Positions 1-8,208 of a stretch of 46,689 nt of DNA are shown one piece after another. A model generated the notes under the pieces. The model ran no database searches. It had not been told where the DNA came from and saw nothing but the letters and a program-made list of their open reading frames with translations. Positions within the stretch are counted from its first letter, which is position 1. The number at the start of each line of letters is the position of its first letter. The position numbers were made by a program, and so were the translations under genes. Source of the stretch: a bacterium (GTDB lineage Bacteria > Bacillota_A > Clostridia > Lachnospirales > Lachnospiraceae); assembly GCA_004562915.1 (NCBI GenBank), contig SFQZ01000016.1, forward strand, positions 1 to 46,689, written 5' to 3'.

Positions 1-91
1 GGACATGATAATGGATCCTTTCTTTCATACTGGTTTAAGTATATCAGATTCATTAAAATCTGTCCGAAAAAGTGTCTTAATTTATGAGACC

Positions 92-112
92 ATTATATTT
101 TGTCCGACAAAA
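92..112 (-). promoter_or_regulatory. Candidate promoter -10 with adjoining palindromic operator
   Basis: On the minus strand a TATAAT box (92-97) directly abuts the perfect palindrome TTTTGTC-C-GACAAAA (98-112, plus strand). A related half-site TGTCCGA lies at 61-67. The layout suggests a repressor-controlled promoter that reads leftwards out of the window. No good -35 box was found, so the call is tentative. Confidence 0.35.
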
Positions 113-163
113 CGCATCTTGTCAGGGGAAACCCCTGAAACCCCAGATATTTACTTATACTGC

Positions 164-190
164 TAAAAAGACCAACGAATCCGCTGGTCT
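164..190 (-). terminator. Intrinsic terminator after the HEPN gene
   Basis: AGACCA (169-174) pairs with TGGTCT (185-190). On the minus strand the hairpin is followed by a run of T, just downstream of the HEPN stop codon at 200. It closes the HEPN/MNT operon. A second small hairpin, CAGGGG-AAA-CCCCTG, lies at 123-137. Confidence 0.7.
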
Positions 191-199
191 CTTTCTTTG

Positions 200-607
200 C
201 TATATTCTCTCTTTACAATATTTTTCAATTCTTTCAATCAATTCTTCTGCAGTCTTAATCTGCTCTCCAGCCTCTTCTTTTGTTGCTAAATAGAAATCAT
301 CATAATCACTGGCATGCCGTATCTCTTCAGCCTCAGCAATTCTCCTTCCCAGCTGGCGTGGAAATATTTCTGACTTTATATAGCTTTTATTAAAATTAGC
401 CAGGGCATCTTTATGACGTTTGTAAGCTTTTCCATCCAAAGCATGCACTGCTGATATCGCATGATAGATTGCATAGTACGCTCTGTTATTCGCTCCACGG
501 TATTCTCCAACCTCGAACAATATATTTGCAGATTTCAAATCGCTTTTTGCCGTCTCAATTCGATAAAAAATCAGATCCTTTTTTGTTCCCTGCTCATCAT
601 GCTGCAT
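200..607 (-). CDS. HEPN-domain protein, toxin half of a HEPN/MNT pair
   Basis: This 135-residue, mostly helical protein belongs to the HEPN family (pfam05168-like), small RNases or substrate-binding partners of minimal nucleotidyltransferases. It shows the conserved NRAYY helix at residues 41-45 and an RHASDYDD segment at 97-104, the region that carries the family's Arg/His/Tyr residues. Its start codon overlaps the end of the MNT gene by 11 bases, so the two are translationally coupled. In characterised HepT/MntA pairs the HEPN protein is a toxic RNase that MNT silences by adding AMP to a tyrosine; that role here is inferred from family and arrangement. It is cargo or a stability module of the element and ends at a terminator. 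Confidence 0.8.
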   Translation of the reverse strand: MQHDEQGTKKDLIFYRIETAKSDLKSANILFEVGEYRGANNRAYYAIYHAISAVHALDGKAYKRHKDALANFNKSYIKSEIFPRQLGRRIAEAEEIRHASDYDDFYLATKEEAGEQIKTAEELIERIEKYCKERI

Positions 608-938
608 GATACAGCTTCACCCCTTCTTCGTTCACATTTGCATAAAAAGGATAAACATTCATCCACTTTTTAAAATGATTTTCACTTTTTGCTATCGGCT
701 TAATATCAAGATCATATTCCATATTGAAATCATATGTTATTTCTGATAATTGATGCCGATATTTTTTAATATCCATATCTGTCAGATCCAACAGAATCAT
801 AATGTCAATATCTGAATCTTTCGTAAAATCCCCTCTGGCGTAGGAACCGTATAATATAACAGATTTCAGGTGTGCACCGTAAATATCAATCAGACCCTTG
901 ATATATTCATCTAATAGATTTTGTAATAATGCTGGCAT
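597..938 (-). CDS. Minimal nucleotidyltransferase (MNT), antitoxin half
   Basis: This 113-residue protein has the minimal nucleotidyltransferase fold signature GSYARG (residues 31-36) followed by SDID (42-45), whose Asp residues bind metal. A further acidic pair sits at D76/D78. Length and motif are normal for MntA-type proteins, so the enzyme looks intact. It precedes and overlaps the HEPN gene, the usual order in these toxin-antitoxin pairs, and probably neutralises the HEPN protein by nucleotide transfer. The start is supported by a strong ribosome-binding site (GGAAGGAGG) seven bases upstream. Confidence 0.82.
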   Translation of the reverse strand: MPALLQNLLDEYIKGLIDIYGAHLKSVILYGSYARGDFTKDSDIDIMILLDLTDMDIKKYRHQLSEITYDFNMEYDLDIKPIAKSENHFKKWMNVYPFYANVNEEGVKLYHAA

Positions 939-973
939 ACTATACCTCCTTCCAAACTTTATCTTGTATTAAT

Positions 974-1002
974 ATGTTACCATAAAACCAGCTTTATAAC
1001 AA
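974..1002 (-). promoter_or_regulatory. Candidate sigma-A promoter for the MNT/HEPN pair
   Basis: Minus strand: TTGTTA (997-1002), 17-base spacer, TAACAT (974-979), about 35 bases upstream of the MNT start. The fit to consensus is moderate. Confidence 0.4.
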
Positions 1003-1080
1003 GTCAGCTCCCTCAGCAATGTCCACTTCACATTTCCATATGTAGACTATTTCCAATATCCAATATGTAAAATCCCATTG

Positions 1081-2532
1081 TTAAGAATAATTTATAAATT
1101 CTTTCTGTTTTTGTATCGTTAATGACTTCGCAATACTTTCATCTCTGTCCTTTTCTTTCTGACTTTTCCAATTATCTGATCGCATCAGTGACTTTTTGAT
1201 CTTCATGAAAGCCGTTTCTATTTCATCATCATCCGCAAATATAAATGGGATAAACTTATTGAATATTACTTCTTCTGAAATTTTTTTATAGGCTATTTCT
1301 TCTCTTCTAGTCCGATTACTCCATTTAGATGCCTTCGTAACATTTGGAAGTCGAACATAATATTTATCATCAGTCACCTGACTTCGTTCTATCCCCAGAC
1401 CAATTCGTTCTAATGGTGTACTTAAACGATTCGTCATTGCATCAAAATTTCTTGTTGTACGCTCAATATTTATACCACTTAATTTTTCTCGACTAAATGT
1501 ATAATCACTTTCCGTTAAGCAGTAACATCCGATAGTTTGCATGAAAATTCTGCATGGAACAGTAAATATCAATGGATAAACATAATCCTGATTATAGATT
1601 GTGAATCTGATATAACTTCCATTCACATTTACAAGTTCAATATCATGATCTGAAAGATGTGATTTGAAATCTTCGAGATGATCTGCTACATATTTACTAT
1701 TATACGCATATTTCAAAGTTTCTACATTAAACAACCCTTTGTTCTTTTTTACCATGCCCCATACATCAGGATTTTCTATTTTCAACCATTCTGACATTTC
1801 TCTGTCACAAATTAGTTTTTTGTCTTTATTTCTCTCATAGAATCTTTTTGCCTTCTTCTGCAACGATTTGAATTCATTTTTGAACTCAAAATACTGTTTA
1901 CGTACAGTCTCTATATCCCCACCTTCCCTAATATAATTCGTCCTGATGAAATTAAGATTATATAATACTGTTTCAAAACTATCATACAATTCAGAAGATA
2001 ATAATATGGGAAACTCTTTAAACCATACCTCAGCTTCTTTTATGAAATTAACATTTTTCAAATCTATTCCATCAAATTCAATTCGCCGCTTAGATCTTTT
2101 CATTTCTGTTGATTGAATCGTATGACTTCTCCGCAGAGCTCTCACATTATCAATACCCGGAAATTTATTTATACAATCTGATCCAACATTCAGTTCCTTT
2201 TCATTCAGTTTATTTTGAATATAATAAACATATTTATTTTTTCTTCCACATAATTGACAATGAATTTCTCCAGAAGCTTCATCACTGGTTCCAATCCCAA
2301 CCCACTCATCTTTTATCTCATCAATTAGTATTTTCTTATTATTCAGTATGACAGCTCTGGATTTATCATCTAAAAGTTTATTAGTATGGAATTCTTCTTC
2401 ACTTAGAGTGTCATAATTTGATAAAACTTGATATATATTTCCATACATATCTGTATTTTTTCCGGCTTCACTATTCTTTAACAGAATCATTTCCTCTTTT
2501 CTCATTAGTAGTTTAGAAGATTTCTTAGACAT
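1081..2532 (-). CDS. Unrecognised 483-residue protein with a CxxC motif
   Basis: I do not recognise a named family. Near residues 90-125 there is a CQLCG motif followed some 20 residues later by VGSDCINKF. This looks like a small zinc- or nucleic-acid-binding module also found near the start of uncharacterised phage and mobile-element proteins. The rest is rich in Lys, Glu, Asn and aromatic residues with a helical central part (roughly 165-260) and no membrane segment or signal peptide. It has its own good promoter and ribosome-binding site (GAAAGGAG), so it is a separate unit between the toxin locus and the HEPN/MNT pair. It is lower in G+C than the transfer genes, consistent with cargo. Confidence 0.6.
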   Translation of the reverse strand: MSKKSSKLLMRKEEMILLKNSEAGKNTDMYGNIYQVLSNYDTLSEEEFHTNKLLDDKSRAVILNNKKILIDEIKDEWVGIGTSDEASGEIHCQLCGRKNKYVYYIQNKLNEKELNVGSDCINKFPGIDNVRALRRSHTIQSTEMKRSKRRIEFDGIDLKNVNFIKEAEVWFKEFPILLSSELYDSFETVLYNLNFIRTNYIREGGDIETVRKQYFEFKNEFKSLQKKAKRFYERNKDKKLICDREMSEWLKIENPDVWGMVKKNKGLFNVETLKYAYNSKYVADHLEDFKSHLSDHDIELVNVNGSYIRFTIYNQDYVYPLIFTVPCRIFMQTIGCYCLTESDYTFSREKLSGINIERTTRNFDAMTNRLSTPLERIGLGIERSQVTDDKYYVRLPNVTKASKWSNRTRREEIAYKKISEEVIFNKFIPFIFADDDEIETAFMKIKKSLMRSDNWKSQKEKDRDESIAKSLTIQKQKEFINYS

Positions 2533-2574
2533 GGTTATCTCCTTTCTTACCCTATAAGAACATATGTTTGTTTT

Positions 2575-2604
2575 ATTATATCATTTACTTTTCATACACG
2601 TCAA
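2575..2604 (-). promoter_or_regulatory. Sigma-A promoter of the 483-residue protein gene
   Basis: Minus strand: TTGACG (2599-2604), 18-base spacer, TATAAT (2575-2580). The transcript would start about 35 bases before the start codon at 2532. A perfect AACATATGTT palindrome (about 2559-2568) lies at the start point and could be an operator. Confidence 0.6.
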
Positions 2605-2661
2605 GGTATGATAACTTAAATCTTCATAAACTTTTAATGAAAACATCTATTCCTCTCCATT

Positions 2662-2690
2662 TGACATTTCCTGCTTTATCTGCTAAGATA
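2662..2690 (+). promoter_or_regulatory. Plus-strand promoter of candidate antitoxin RNA
   Basis: TTGACA (2662-2667), 17-base spacer, TAAGAT (2685-2690). No plus-strand gene follows. The promoter faces the small toxin gene and is best explained as driving an antisense RNA. Confidence 0.55.
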
Positions 2691-2696
2691 AGAATA

Positions 2697-2781
2697 TAAA
2701 AAGGCACTATCGATAGACGGTTAGTCCAATTTGTCAATTATAAAAAAGTGACCGATCATTGGCGTGGGCGGTTACTTTTTT
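2697..2781 (+). ncRNA. Candidate antisense antitoxin RNA
   Basis: A transcript from the promoter at 2662-2690 would begin near 2697-2702 and end at the bidirectional terminator at 2742-2781. It would be about 80 bases long and complementary to the 3' end of the toxin mRNA, including its last codons. This is the geometry of Firmicute type I systems such as txpA/RatA and fst/RNA II. The RNA is inferred from promoter, terminator and neighbour only. Confidence 0.45.
2742..2781. terminator. Bidirectional terminator at toxin 3' end
   Basis: GTGACCG (2748-2754) pairs with CGGTTAC (2769-2775), with one G-T pair. It is flanked by six A on the left and six T on the right, so it ends transcription on both strands. 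The toxin stop codon (2772-2774) lies inside the stem. Confidence 0.65.
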
Positions 2782-2864
2782 ACGTTATTTATGTATGCCA
2801 GCAAGATCGATACGATGATGGAAAGTATCATCAGTATGATGGAGAGCATTTCATAATCACTCAT
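2772..2864 (-). CDS. Small hydrophobic toxin (holin-like / TxpA-type)
   Basis: This 30-codon gene starts at 2864 after a strong Shine-Dalgarno site (AAAGGAGG). The peptide begins MSDYEMLSIILMIL, continues as one uninterrupted hydrophobic helix, and ends in NNVKK. This matches the general pattern of the 'putative holin-like toxin' family: a short polar N-terminus, one membrane span and a lysine tail. It would act by inserting in the cell membrane. A converging promoter and shared terminator on the other strand suggest type I control by antisense RNA. The long structured leader (about 150 bases) probably limits translation. It may serve as a stability system for the element. Confidence 0.65.
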   Translation of the reverse strand: MSDYEMLSIILMILSIIVSILLAYINNVKK

Positions 2865-3022
2865 AAGTTTGCCCTCCTTTCCTTACGATTTCCCTTTTCA
2901 GGGATTTCTATAGTAATCAGAGGGTCCAGTCCCTCTGTCGTGTAAAAAATATCCGCCGGATATTTTTCACTTATCAGTTAAGGACTAACCGCCTACCGTT
3001 TTTCTAAATAGTGCCTGTTTCT

Positions 3023-3051
3023 ATTCTACCAGAGAGTGCAGTCAGGTACAA
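3023..3051 (-). promoter_or_regulatory. Promoter of toxin mRNA
   Basis: Minus strand: TTGTAC (3046-3051), 17-base spacer, TAGAAT (3023-3028). Transcription would start near 3016 at the AGGCACTAT repeat, giving a leader of about 150 bases before the toxin start codon. Confidence 0.5.
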
Positions 3052-3082
3052 GAGTTCTTTCTGCAATCTTTTATTTTATTTT

Positions 3083-3931
3083 CTACCTGATCTCATATGC
3101 AAATTCCCCGTTATATGTTACATGTATGATTGTTTCATCTGCTAACTGCAGGTCAAATTCTGCCGTTTGCTGACCGATATTCAGGTTTCCCGCATAGGTG
3201 GCGCAGGTATCGCCTTCCCTGCCCTGGCTGACTAAATATCCGGCAAGTGTGGTCGGAAGATCCGGTGCATCCTCCCCAAGGAATTCTGCCAGCGTTACCG
3301 GAACATCCCGTATCTGCATATCCGTATAAAGGACTTCCGGTGTTTTTGTCGGCTCCAGAGTCTGCATGAGTGTTTCGCCTGTTTCCTCTTCCCCTTTATC
3401 TCCCACCGCCTCTTTTTCTTTCCTAATCTTCTCCAGCGTTTTATCAGCAGGTTCGATCTTAGCCTCATAGGGATGATACGTTCCAAGCAGGATCGTTCCC
3501 TCTTCATCATCCAGCTGCAGATAAAATGAATGGGTATCGGTCCCGGCATCGTAACCGGTATATGACAGGACCACTGCATTTTTTGCCTGTATCTGATGCT
3601 CTTTCCCATAGGATGTCAAAGCTTCCTGCATGACCCACTCCCATCCTCCGAAAATACTTTTCATATACCCTTCCAGATGCAGTTGTATCTTATCCGATTC
3701 TGCCGCCTGCCGGACTGCTTCATCAATGACCGGTTCTTCTTTCTCTTCCTCCCCGGTATGTTCAGCCGTCAGTGTCTGCACCTCTTTCTCCGTTTCCTTT
3801 TGGACAGGAGATTCTTCAGCCTGTTTACGGAGTGCCATAATAATGATCACCAGGCAAATGCTCAGCACCACTGCCGCCGTCCCCATGAAAACCAACTGTT
3901 TCTTTCTTTTCCCTCTGTTTTTCTGGTTCAT
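3083..3931 (-). CDS. Membrane-anchored transfer-region protein, unknown function
   Basis: This 282-residue protein has a basic N-terminus (about 12 residues), one membrane span (roughly 13-33), then an acidic Glu/Lys-rich linker and an extracellular part. The extracellular part seems to hold two related stretches near 105-160 and 225-282, each rich in beta-strand residues with a late Tyr-Xaa-Gly or Tyr-Asn-Gly turn. I cannot name the family. It is the last gene of the transfer operon, 30 bases after the NlpC/P60 gene. Bitopic proteins of this type at the end of such operons are often VirB8/TcpC-like structural parts of the channel, but no sequence match is claimed. Confidence 0.6.
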   Translation of the reverse strand: MNQKNRGKRKKQLVFMGTAAVVLSICLVIIIMALRKQAEESPVQKETEKEVQTLTAEHTGEEEKEEPVIDEAVRQAAESDKIQLHLEGYMKSIFGGWEWVMQEALTSYGKEHQIQAKNAVVLSYTGYDAGTDTHSFYLQLDDEEGTILLGTYHPYEAKIEPADKTLEKIRKEKEAVGDKGEEETGETLMQTLEPTKTPEVLYTDMQIRDVPVTLAEFLGEDAPDLPTTLAGYLVSQGREGDTCATYAGNLNIGQQTAEFDLQLADETIIHVTYNGEFAYEIR

Positions 3932-3961
3932 TTTCTATCATCTCTTTTCCTTTTATCTGTT

Positions 3962-5815
3962 TTACTGCGGCCTTGCATATACCCCGATATTGCTTTCCTT
4001 AAAAGGATCGCATACCACGCCCCTCTTTTTATTTGCCGCATGGACCTGTTTCCCATCCCCGATATAGATCGCCACATGGCTGATATTTTTATATCTTCCA
4101 TTATTTTCATAGGAGTAAAAGATCAGATCCCCGGGCATGAGTTCTTCTCTTGTAACTCCCATCTGATGGCTTTCCAGATACTGTGCCTCTTCGGCAGCAC
4201 ACATGCCGGACAGGTACGTGATCCCGATCTGGGCATACAGACGGTACACCAATGAGGAGCAGTCATACACCCCTTCCCCGTCACGTTCCTGCTGGCTGTA
4301 ACGGCAGCCCACTTTTGACAGGGCAAGGGATACGATATCCCCATTTCCCAAAGCACCGCTTCCCTTTTTCCAGCTCCAGTCGATCCCGCCATACCCACTG
4401 GGGGAAGTATCCGGTTCATAGATATCCAGCGTCCCATGCAAAAGGTCAAGGCAGTCCTGCTCTTCATCCTGCCACCGGGGACCGGATACACTTGCCTGTG
4501 GACGTCTCTTCTGCATCCGTCCATAGGCAAGGCGGATGATCTCTTCCGGGGTACTGTCTGCAGTGACACCGGAAAAATAGGCTGCCGCACTTGCAGCCCC
4601 GTCACGGATAGAAAAAGAAGTGACACAGGCCTTGACCGCATCCGGAGCATTTACAAAATCATAGCCATATGTCTGTGTATAAAGTGTTGCTGCCGGAAGG
4701 AAATAATGGTCATAAGTATAGATGGTCTGGTCCGCCTCAAAGGTGACTTTTTTATCCTGCGCCAGGTGTTTCCAGACATTTCGAAACGCTGCATCCTCAT
4801 ACAGGGACGCACCGGATTTTCCCAAAAATGGCTCAAAACAGGCATATGTATCGGGATCCTTTTCATGACAGTATGTTACAAAACTGACCAGGCTGTAAGA
4901 CTTGTCAAAACCGTACTCCCCCATGCCGCCGGAACCGATACTGCCGCAGTCCCCATGGGACTCGTACTTGGCTGACAGATAACAGGCAGGATCCTGCAGT
5001 GCGGTAAGGCTGCTTCCTGCACCACCTCCAAAGATACCTGCCAGCACAGCAACGATCACGATCAGAGGAAACAAGAAGGATGCCAGAACTGAAAGGATCA
5101 GGAACAGATACAAAAGACCGCTGGTGATGATCTTTACAAATATGGTTCCCAGATGCTGAACGATCAGGAAACCGGTAAACCGGCTGAGACTTTCCGTTTC
5201 CCTGTCACTGTCCTTCTGATATACCTGTTTTGCTTCCTCGAGCATCTGTTCATGGCTTTTTTCTTCCCGGGTAAGGTTCTCTTTAAAAAAATCAGCGGAT
5301 TTCTTTGCTGCCTTTACGGCTGTTTTTGCTGCAGAAGGGACTTTTTCTGCTACTTCAGCTGTCTTTTTTACACCTTCCCCTGTTTTTATATTCTTCTCAC
5401 CTGTGCTTTTTCCTGTCTGTGAATGACCGGAGGAACCGGTCTCCTTCTGCTTTCTGTCATACGAACGGCAATTATAGGATGCTGTATGGTTTTTTGCAGA
5501 TACAGGCTCCCGGTCATGTTCCTCAAAGACCGCATCCTGCATACCCAAAGCATCTGGTGATGCCCCAAAAGTACCCTGCAGTAGATCGGCACGTCTTTTC
5601 CACCGGCTTCCCCTGTTTTTAAAATACGCTTTTCTTCTCGGGGAGAGTCTCTCCCATTTCTTTTGTTCTACAGGATTCAGATAAATCTCCGGTGACACCT
5701 GGCTTTTTGTCTTTTGTCTGTGAGATGTCTTTCCTTCCCGTATTTTTTGGTTACAAGTCTGCAGTTTCTGTGTGTTTCGGATAAGCCCCGTCTCTTTTTG
5801 TATCTTTAATTTCAT
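3962..5815 (-). CDS. NlpC/P60 cell-wall hydrolase of the conjugation machine (VirB1-like role)
   Basis: The 617-residue protein has a long basic and coiled, Lys/Glu-rich cytoplasmic part (about 1-215), a hydrophobic segment (about 220-270), an extracellular linker and a C-terminal NlpC/P60 peptidase domain (about 490-617). The catalytic Cys is C519 in YDCSSL, the His is H580 in NISHVAIYIGDG, and a third polar residue is probably H592. The family cuts peptide crosslinks in peptidoglycan; here it would open the wall for the secretion channel. Its start overlaps the VirB4-like stop by four bases (ATGA), so the two are co-translated. The long cytoplasmic extension is unusual beside plain secreted P60 enzymes but common in transfer-region proteins of this kind. 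Confidence 0.85.
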   Translation of the reverse strand: MKLKIQKETGLIRNTQKLQTCNQKIREGKTSHRQKTKSQVSPEIYLNPVEQKKWERLSPRRKAYFKNRGSRWKRRADLLQGTFGASPDALGMQDAVFEEHDREPVSAKNHTASYNCRSYDRKQKETGSSGHSQTGKSTGEKNIKTGEGVKKTAEVAEKVPSAAKTAVKAAKKSADFFKENLTREEKSHEQMLEEAKQVYQKDSDRETESLSRFTGFLIVQHLGTIFVKIITSGLLYLFLILSVLASFLFPLIVIVAVLAGIFGGGAGSSLTALQDPACYLSAKYESHGDCGSIGSGGMGEYGFDKSYSLVSFVTYCHEKDPDTYACFEPFLGKSGASLYEDAAFRNVWKHLAQDKKVTFEADQTIYTYDHYFLPAATLYTQTYGYDFVNAPDAVKACVTSFSIRDGAASAAAYFSGVTADSTPEEIIRLAYGRMQKRRPQASVSGPRWQDEEQDCLDLLHGTLDIYEPDTSPSGYGGIDWSWKKGSGALGNGDIVSLALSKVGCRYSQQERDGEGVYDCSSLVYRLYAQIGITYLSGMCAAEEAQYLESHQMGVTREELMPGDLIFYSYENNGRYKNISHVAIYIGDGKQVHAANKKRGVVCDPFKESNIGVYARPQ

Positions 5816-8208
5816 TTCTTTTCATCCCTGTGGAAAGATGTCTGGTAGAGTTCAAAAAGAGGGCTGGATCTTAATATCCTGCTGTCACATAAGAGCGCAT
5901 CCTTCCCACAGACAATGACACACTGTCCCGGTACTTCCTCATTGAGTGCCTCTGATTCCGCAAAAGACAGTTCTAAAATGTCTGCTACTTCCTGCCGGTC
6001 CACACCACCCTGGTCAAAGAAGCATTTGAATTCACAGTTGCTCAACAGGTCTTTTACCACCGGATTTGCCAGGGCGGCTGACATGTTCTGCAGGATTAGT
6101 GTGCAGATGCCTCCGAATTTACGGTAAGTAAGAAATGCCCGGTTCAGCTGCTCAGCAGAACTTTCCTTACGGCATACGATCTGACCCTCATCCACGATAA
6201 AACGGGTAGCTCTCTGGTACTTCTGGTTATAATTGATCCTCTGGGACAAAAGATGCATGACCACCAGCATCACCGGCTCCCACATTTCCTCTGAGATATT
6301 CTTCATGCCAAATGCCACAAGGCGGTTCCTGATATCCAGATTGGATCTTTTGGCAAACAGATCAAACGTACCAAAGCAGTAGGCTTCCAGAGGCTTATAA
6401 ATCTCCCTCACCTCTTTTTCATCCCCGGGGTTTTCCGTTCCATATACGGTAAGCAGATGGTAGAAATCCGTAAGGACCGGCTGGCGCAGCTTTCTTGCAG
6501 AAAAGACTTCCTGATACAGTTTCATGATGCAGCCGGTGATGATTGACTTATGGATCCCGTTCGGTGACATACCTTTCATGACGGAATAGCAGAATGCCTC
6601 CGCAAAAGATACCTGTTCTGCCACAAACATATCTTTTTGTACCGCATCTGTGCTATACCAGACTTCTTCAGGAACCTCCAGAAAATTCAGATGGATCTTT
6701 GACTGGGCGGACAGATCAAAGAACTGACCGCCCAGTACTTCTGCCAGCCCTTTCAGTTCATTCTGCGGGTCGATGGCAAAAATATCATCCCGGCTCCCGA
6801 TCATGGGCTGGACGATCTCCACGGCCTTAAGGAGCATGCTCTTACCGCTTCCGGTATGCCCGAGGATAATGCCATTTCCATTCTTCAGTTTTTTCCTATC
6901 CAGTAAGATCAGATTCCGGGTCACCCGGTTCACCCCGTAATACTGCCCGCCGGGCTGTATCAGATCCTTACTGTAAAATGGCTGGAATGCTGCCAGTGAA
7001 CTGGTGAGCATGCACCGCATACAGTCCACTTCCCTGGCCCCTATCGGCAGGGCCGTATGGAATGCTTTCAGCTGCCGGTGCCGGTAGGGCACAAACTGGA
7101 TCCCTCCGAGCCCTTCCCCGATAAACCGGATGGATTCCATCCGGTTTAAAAGTTCTTCCTTTGTATCCGCCATCACTGTCACAAGCAGTGAAAAGAAATA
7201 TCCGTTTTCATCATTATCATCCAGCTGTTCCAGATACCCTTCAATCTCCTCTTTCTTTTTCTGTTTTTCATAGGAAATACCGGATACAAAATTTTTTGCC
7301 TTCATCCTCCTCTCCTGCTCCATATGGATGGCTCTTTCATTATTCCTGGCGGCAGCCATCAGTTTATTTCGTACAACGGCCCGGGGGATCGGTGCATGGT
7401 CCAGTGTCACCATGGAAGGGAAGGGCAGGTTTCCCAGTTCCGCCATCACTTTTCCTTCATCCAGACTGTTTGGCAGCGCAAACGCAAACAATACGGAAAC
7501 ATATCTCCCATCCATCATCAGATATTCTTTTTTACTGTCCAGATAGGAGGGAAGGACTTCATTCTTCCAGTTTCTTCCGGATCTTGTAAGTGTTTCCCAG
7601 TCTGGAGATGGTTCCTTCCCTTTCCGATAGATCCCTGCTAACATGCGAAGCCGCTTTTGTGCATCAAGAGGCGTGATGCTGCTTTTTACCGCTTCAAAAA
7701 GAGGAGAAAGGACCGCTTCCTGCCCCACAAAGTATGCTTTTGCTTCCTCATAAGATTTTTTCCTTACCGTAAATACCAGATAACGGGTCTGTGAAATTTC
7801 CGGATTCCCCTTTTTTAATCCTTCACGGATCCAGTCATTGTTTCCTTTTCCAAATTTTCCGTAAGTTCCTTCTTCCGGATAGAAAATCTCCCGGCAAAAC
7901 TGTCCCATGTCACGCCCGGCATTTACGATCAATATCTTAAAATCTGTGGTGATGGAATTAAAGATTTTGCAGAGAGTCAAAAGAACGCTCTCTTTTTCTT
8001 TTTCATCCTTCAAGGTATAATTGATATCCCCTATCTGATAGATGCGGTCAAACATCCTGACTCCGTCTCCATGCTCGATCTCAAAGATCCCATCCTCCCA
8101 GATTTTATTTACGGGAAGAGTCTCCCGGACATTTCCCGGTATCTGCACTGCCCGTGCTGTCTTCTTTTTATATTTTGAAAACTCCCCATTTCCAAGGATC
8201 ATGCCCAT
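5812..8208 (-). CDS. VirB4/TraE-type conjugation ATPase
   Basis: This 798-residue cytoplasmic ATPase powers assembly and substrate movement in the type IV secretion channel. Walker A is GHTGSGKS at residues 450-457 and Walker B is RFIVDEGQ with D673/E674. The N-terminal half matches the VirB4 region that contacts the inner-membrane parts, and the length is normal. The start overlaps the PrgI-like gene by 10 bases and is preceded by AGGAGGAAGAG. It lies in the order VirB2-VirB6-PrgI-VirB4-P60 common in Firmicute conjugative elements. The gene is full length with no missing motif. Confidence 0.92.
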   Translation of the reverse strand: MGMILGNGEFSKYKKKTARAVQIPGNVRETLPVNKIWEDGIFEIEHGDGVRMFDRIYQIGDINYTLKDEKEKESVLLTLCKIFNSITTDFKILIVNAGRDMGQFCREIFYPEEGTYGKFGKGNNDWIREGLKKGNPEISQTRYLVFTVRKKSYEEAKAYFVGQEAVLSPLFEAVKSSITPLDAQKRLRMLAGIYRKGKEPSPDWETLTRSGRNWKNEVLPSYLDSKKEYLMMDGRYVSVLFAFALPNSLDEGKVMAELGNLPFPSMVTLDHAPIPRAVVRNKLMAAARNNERAIHMEQERRMKAKNFVSGISYEKQKKKEEIEGYLEQLDDNDENGYFFSLLVTVMADTKEELLNRMESIRFIGEGLGGIQFVPYRHRQLKAFHTALPIGAREVDCMRCMLTSSLAAFQPFYSKDLIQPGGQYYGVNRVTRNLILLDRKKLKNGNGIILGHTGSGKSMLLKAVEIVQPMIGSRDDIFAIDPQNELKGLAEVLGGQFFDLSAQSKIHLNFLEVPEEVWYSTDAVQKDMFVAEQVSFAEAFCYSVMKGMSPNGIHKSIITGCIMKLYQEVFSARKLRQPVLTDFYHLLTVYGTENPGDEKEVREIYKPLEAYCFGTFDLFAKRSNLDIRNRLVAFGMKNISEEMWEPVMLVVMHLLSQRINYNQKYQRATRFIVDEGQIVCRKESSAEQLNRAFLTYRKFGGICTLILQNMSAALANPVVKDLLSNCEFKCFFDQGGVDRQEVADILELSFAESEALNEEVPGQCVIVCGKDALLCDSRILRSSPLFELYQTSFHRDEKK

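Larger units (their letters stand above)
2702..3016. repeat. Inverted repeats at both ends of the toxin locus
   Basis: AGGCACTAT (2702-2710) and CGGTTAGTCC (2718-2727) recur in inverted order as GGACTAACCG (2982-2991) and ATAGTGCCT (3008-3016). Because the two promoters face each other, both predicted RNAs would start with nearly the same sequence. Between them the toxin leader holds further hairpins: AGAGGG/CCCTCT near 2918-2937 and an AAAAATATCC/GGATATTTTT stem near 2944-2967. Confidence 0.75.
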
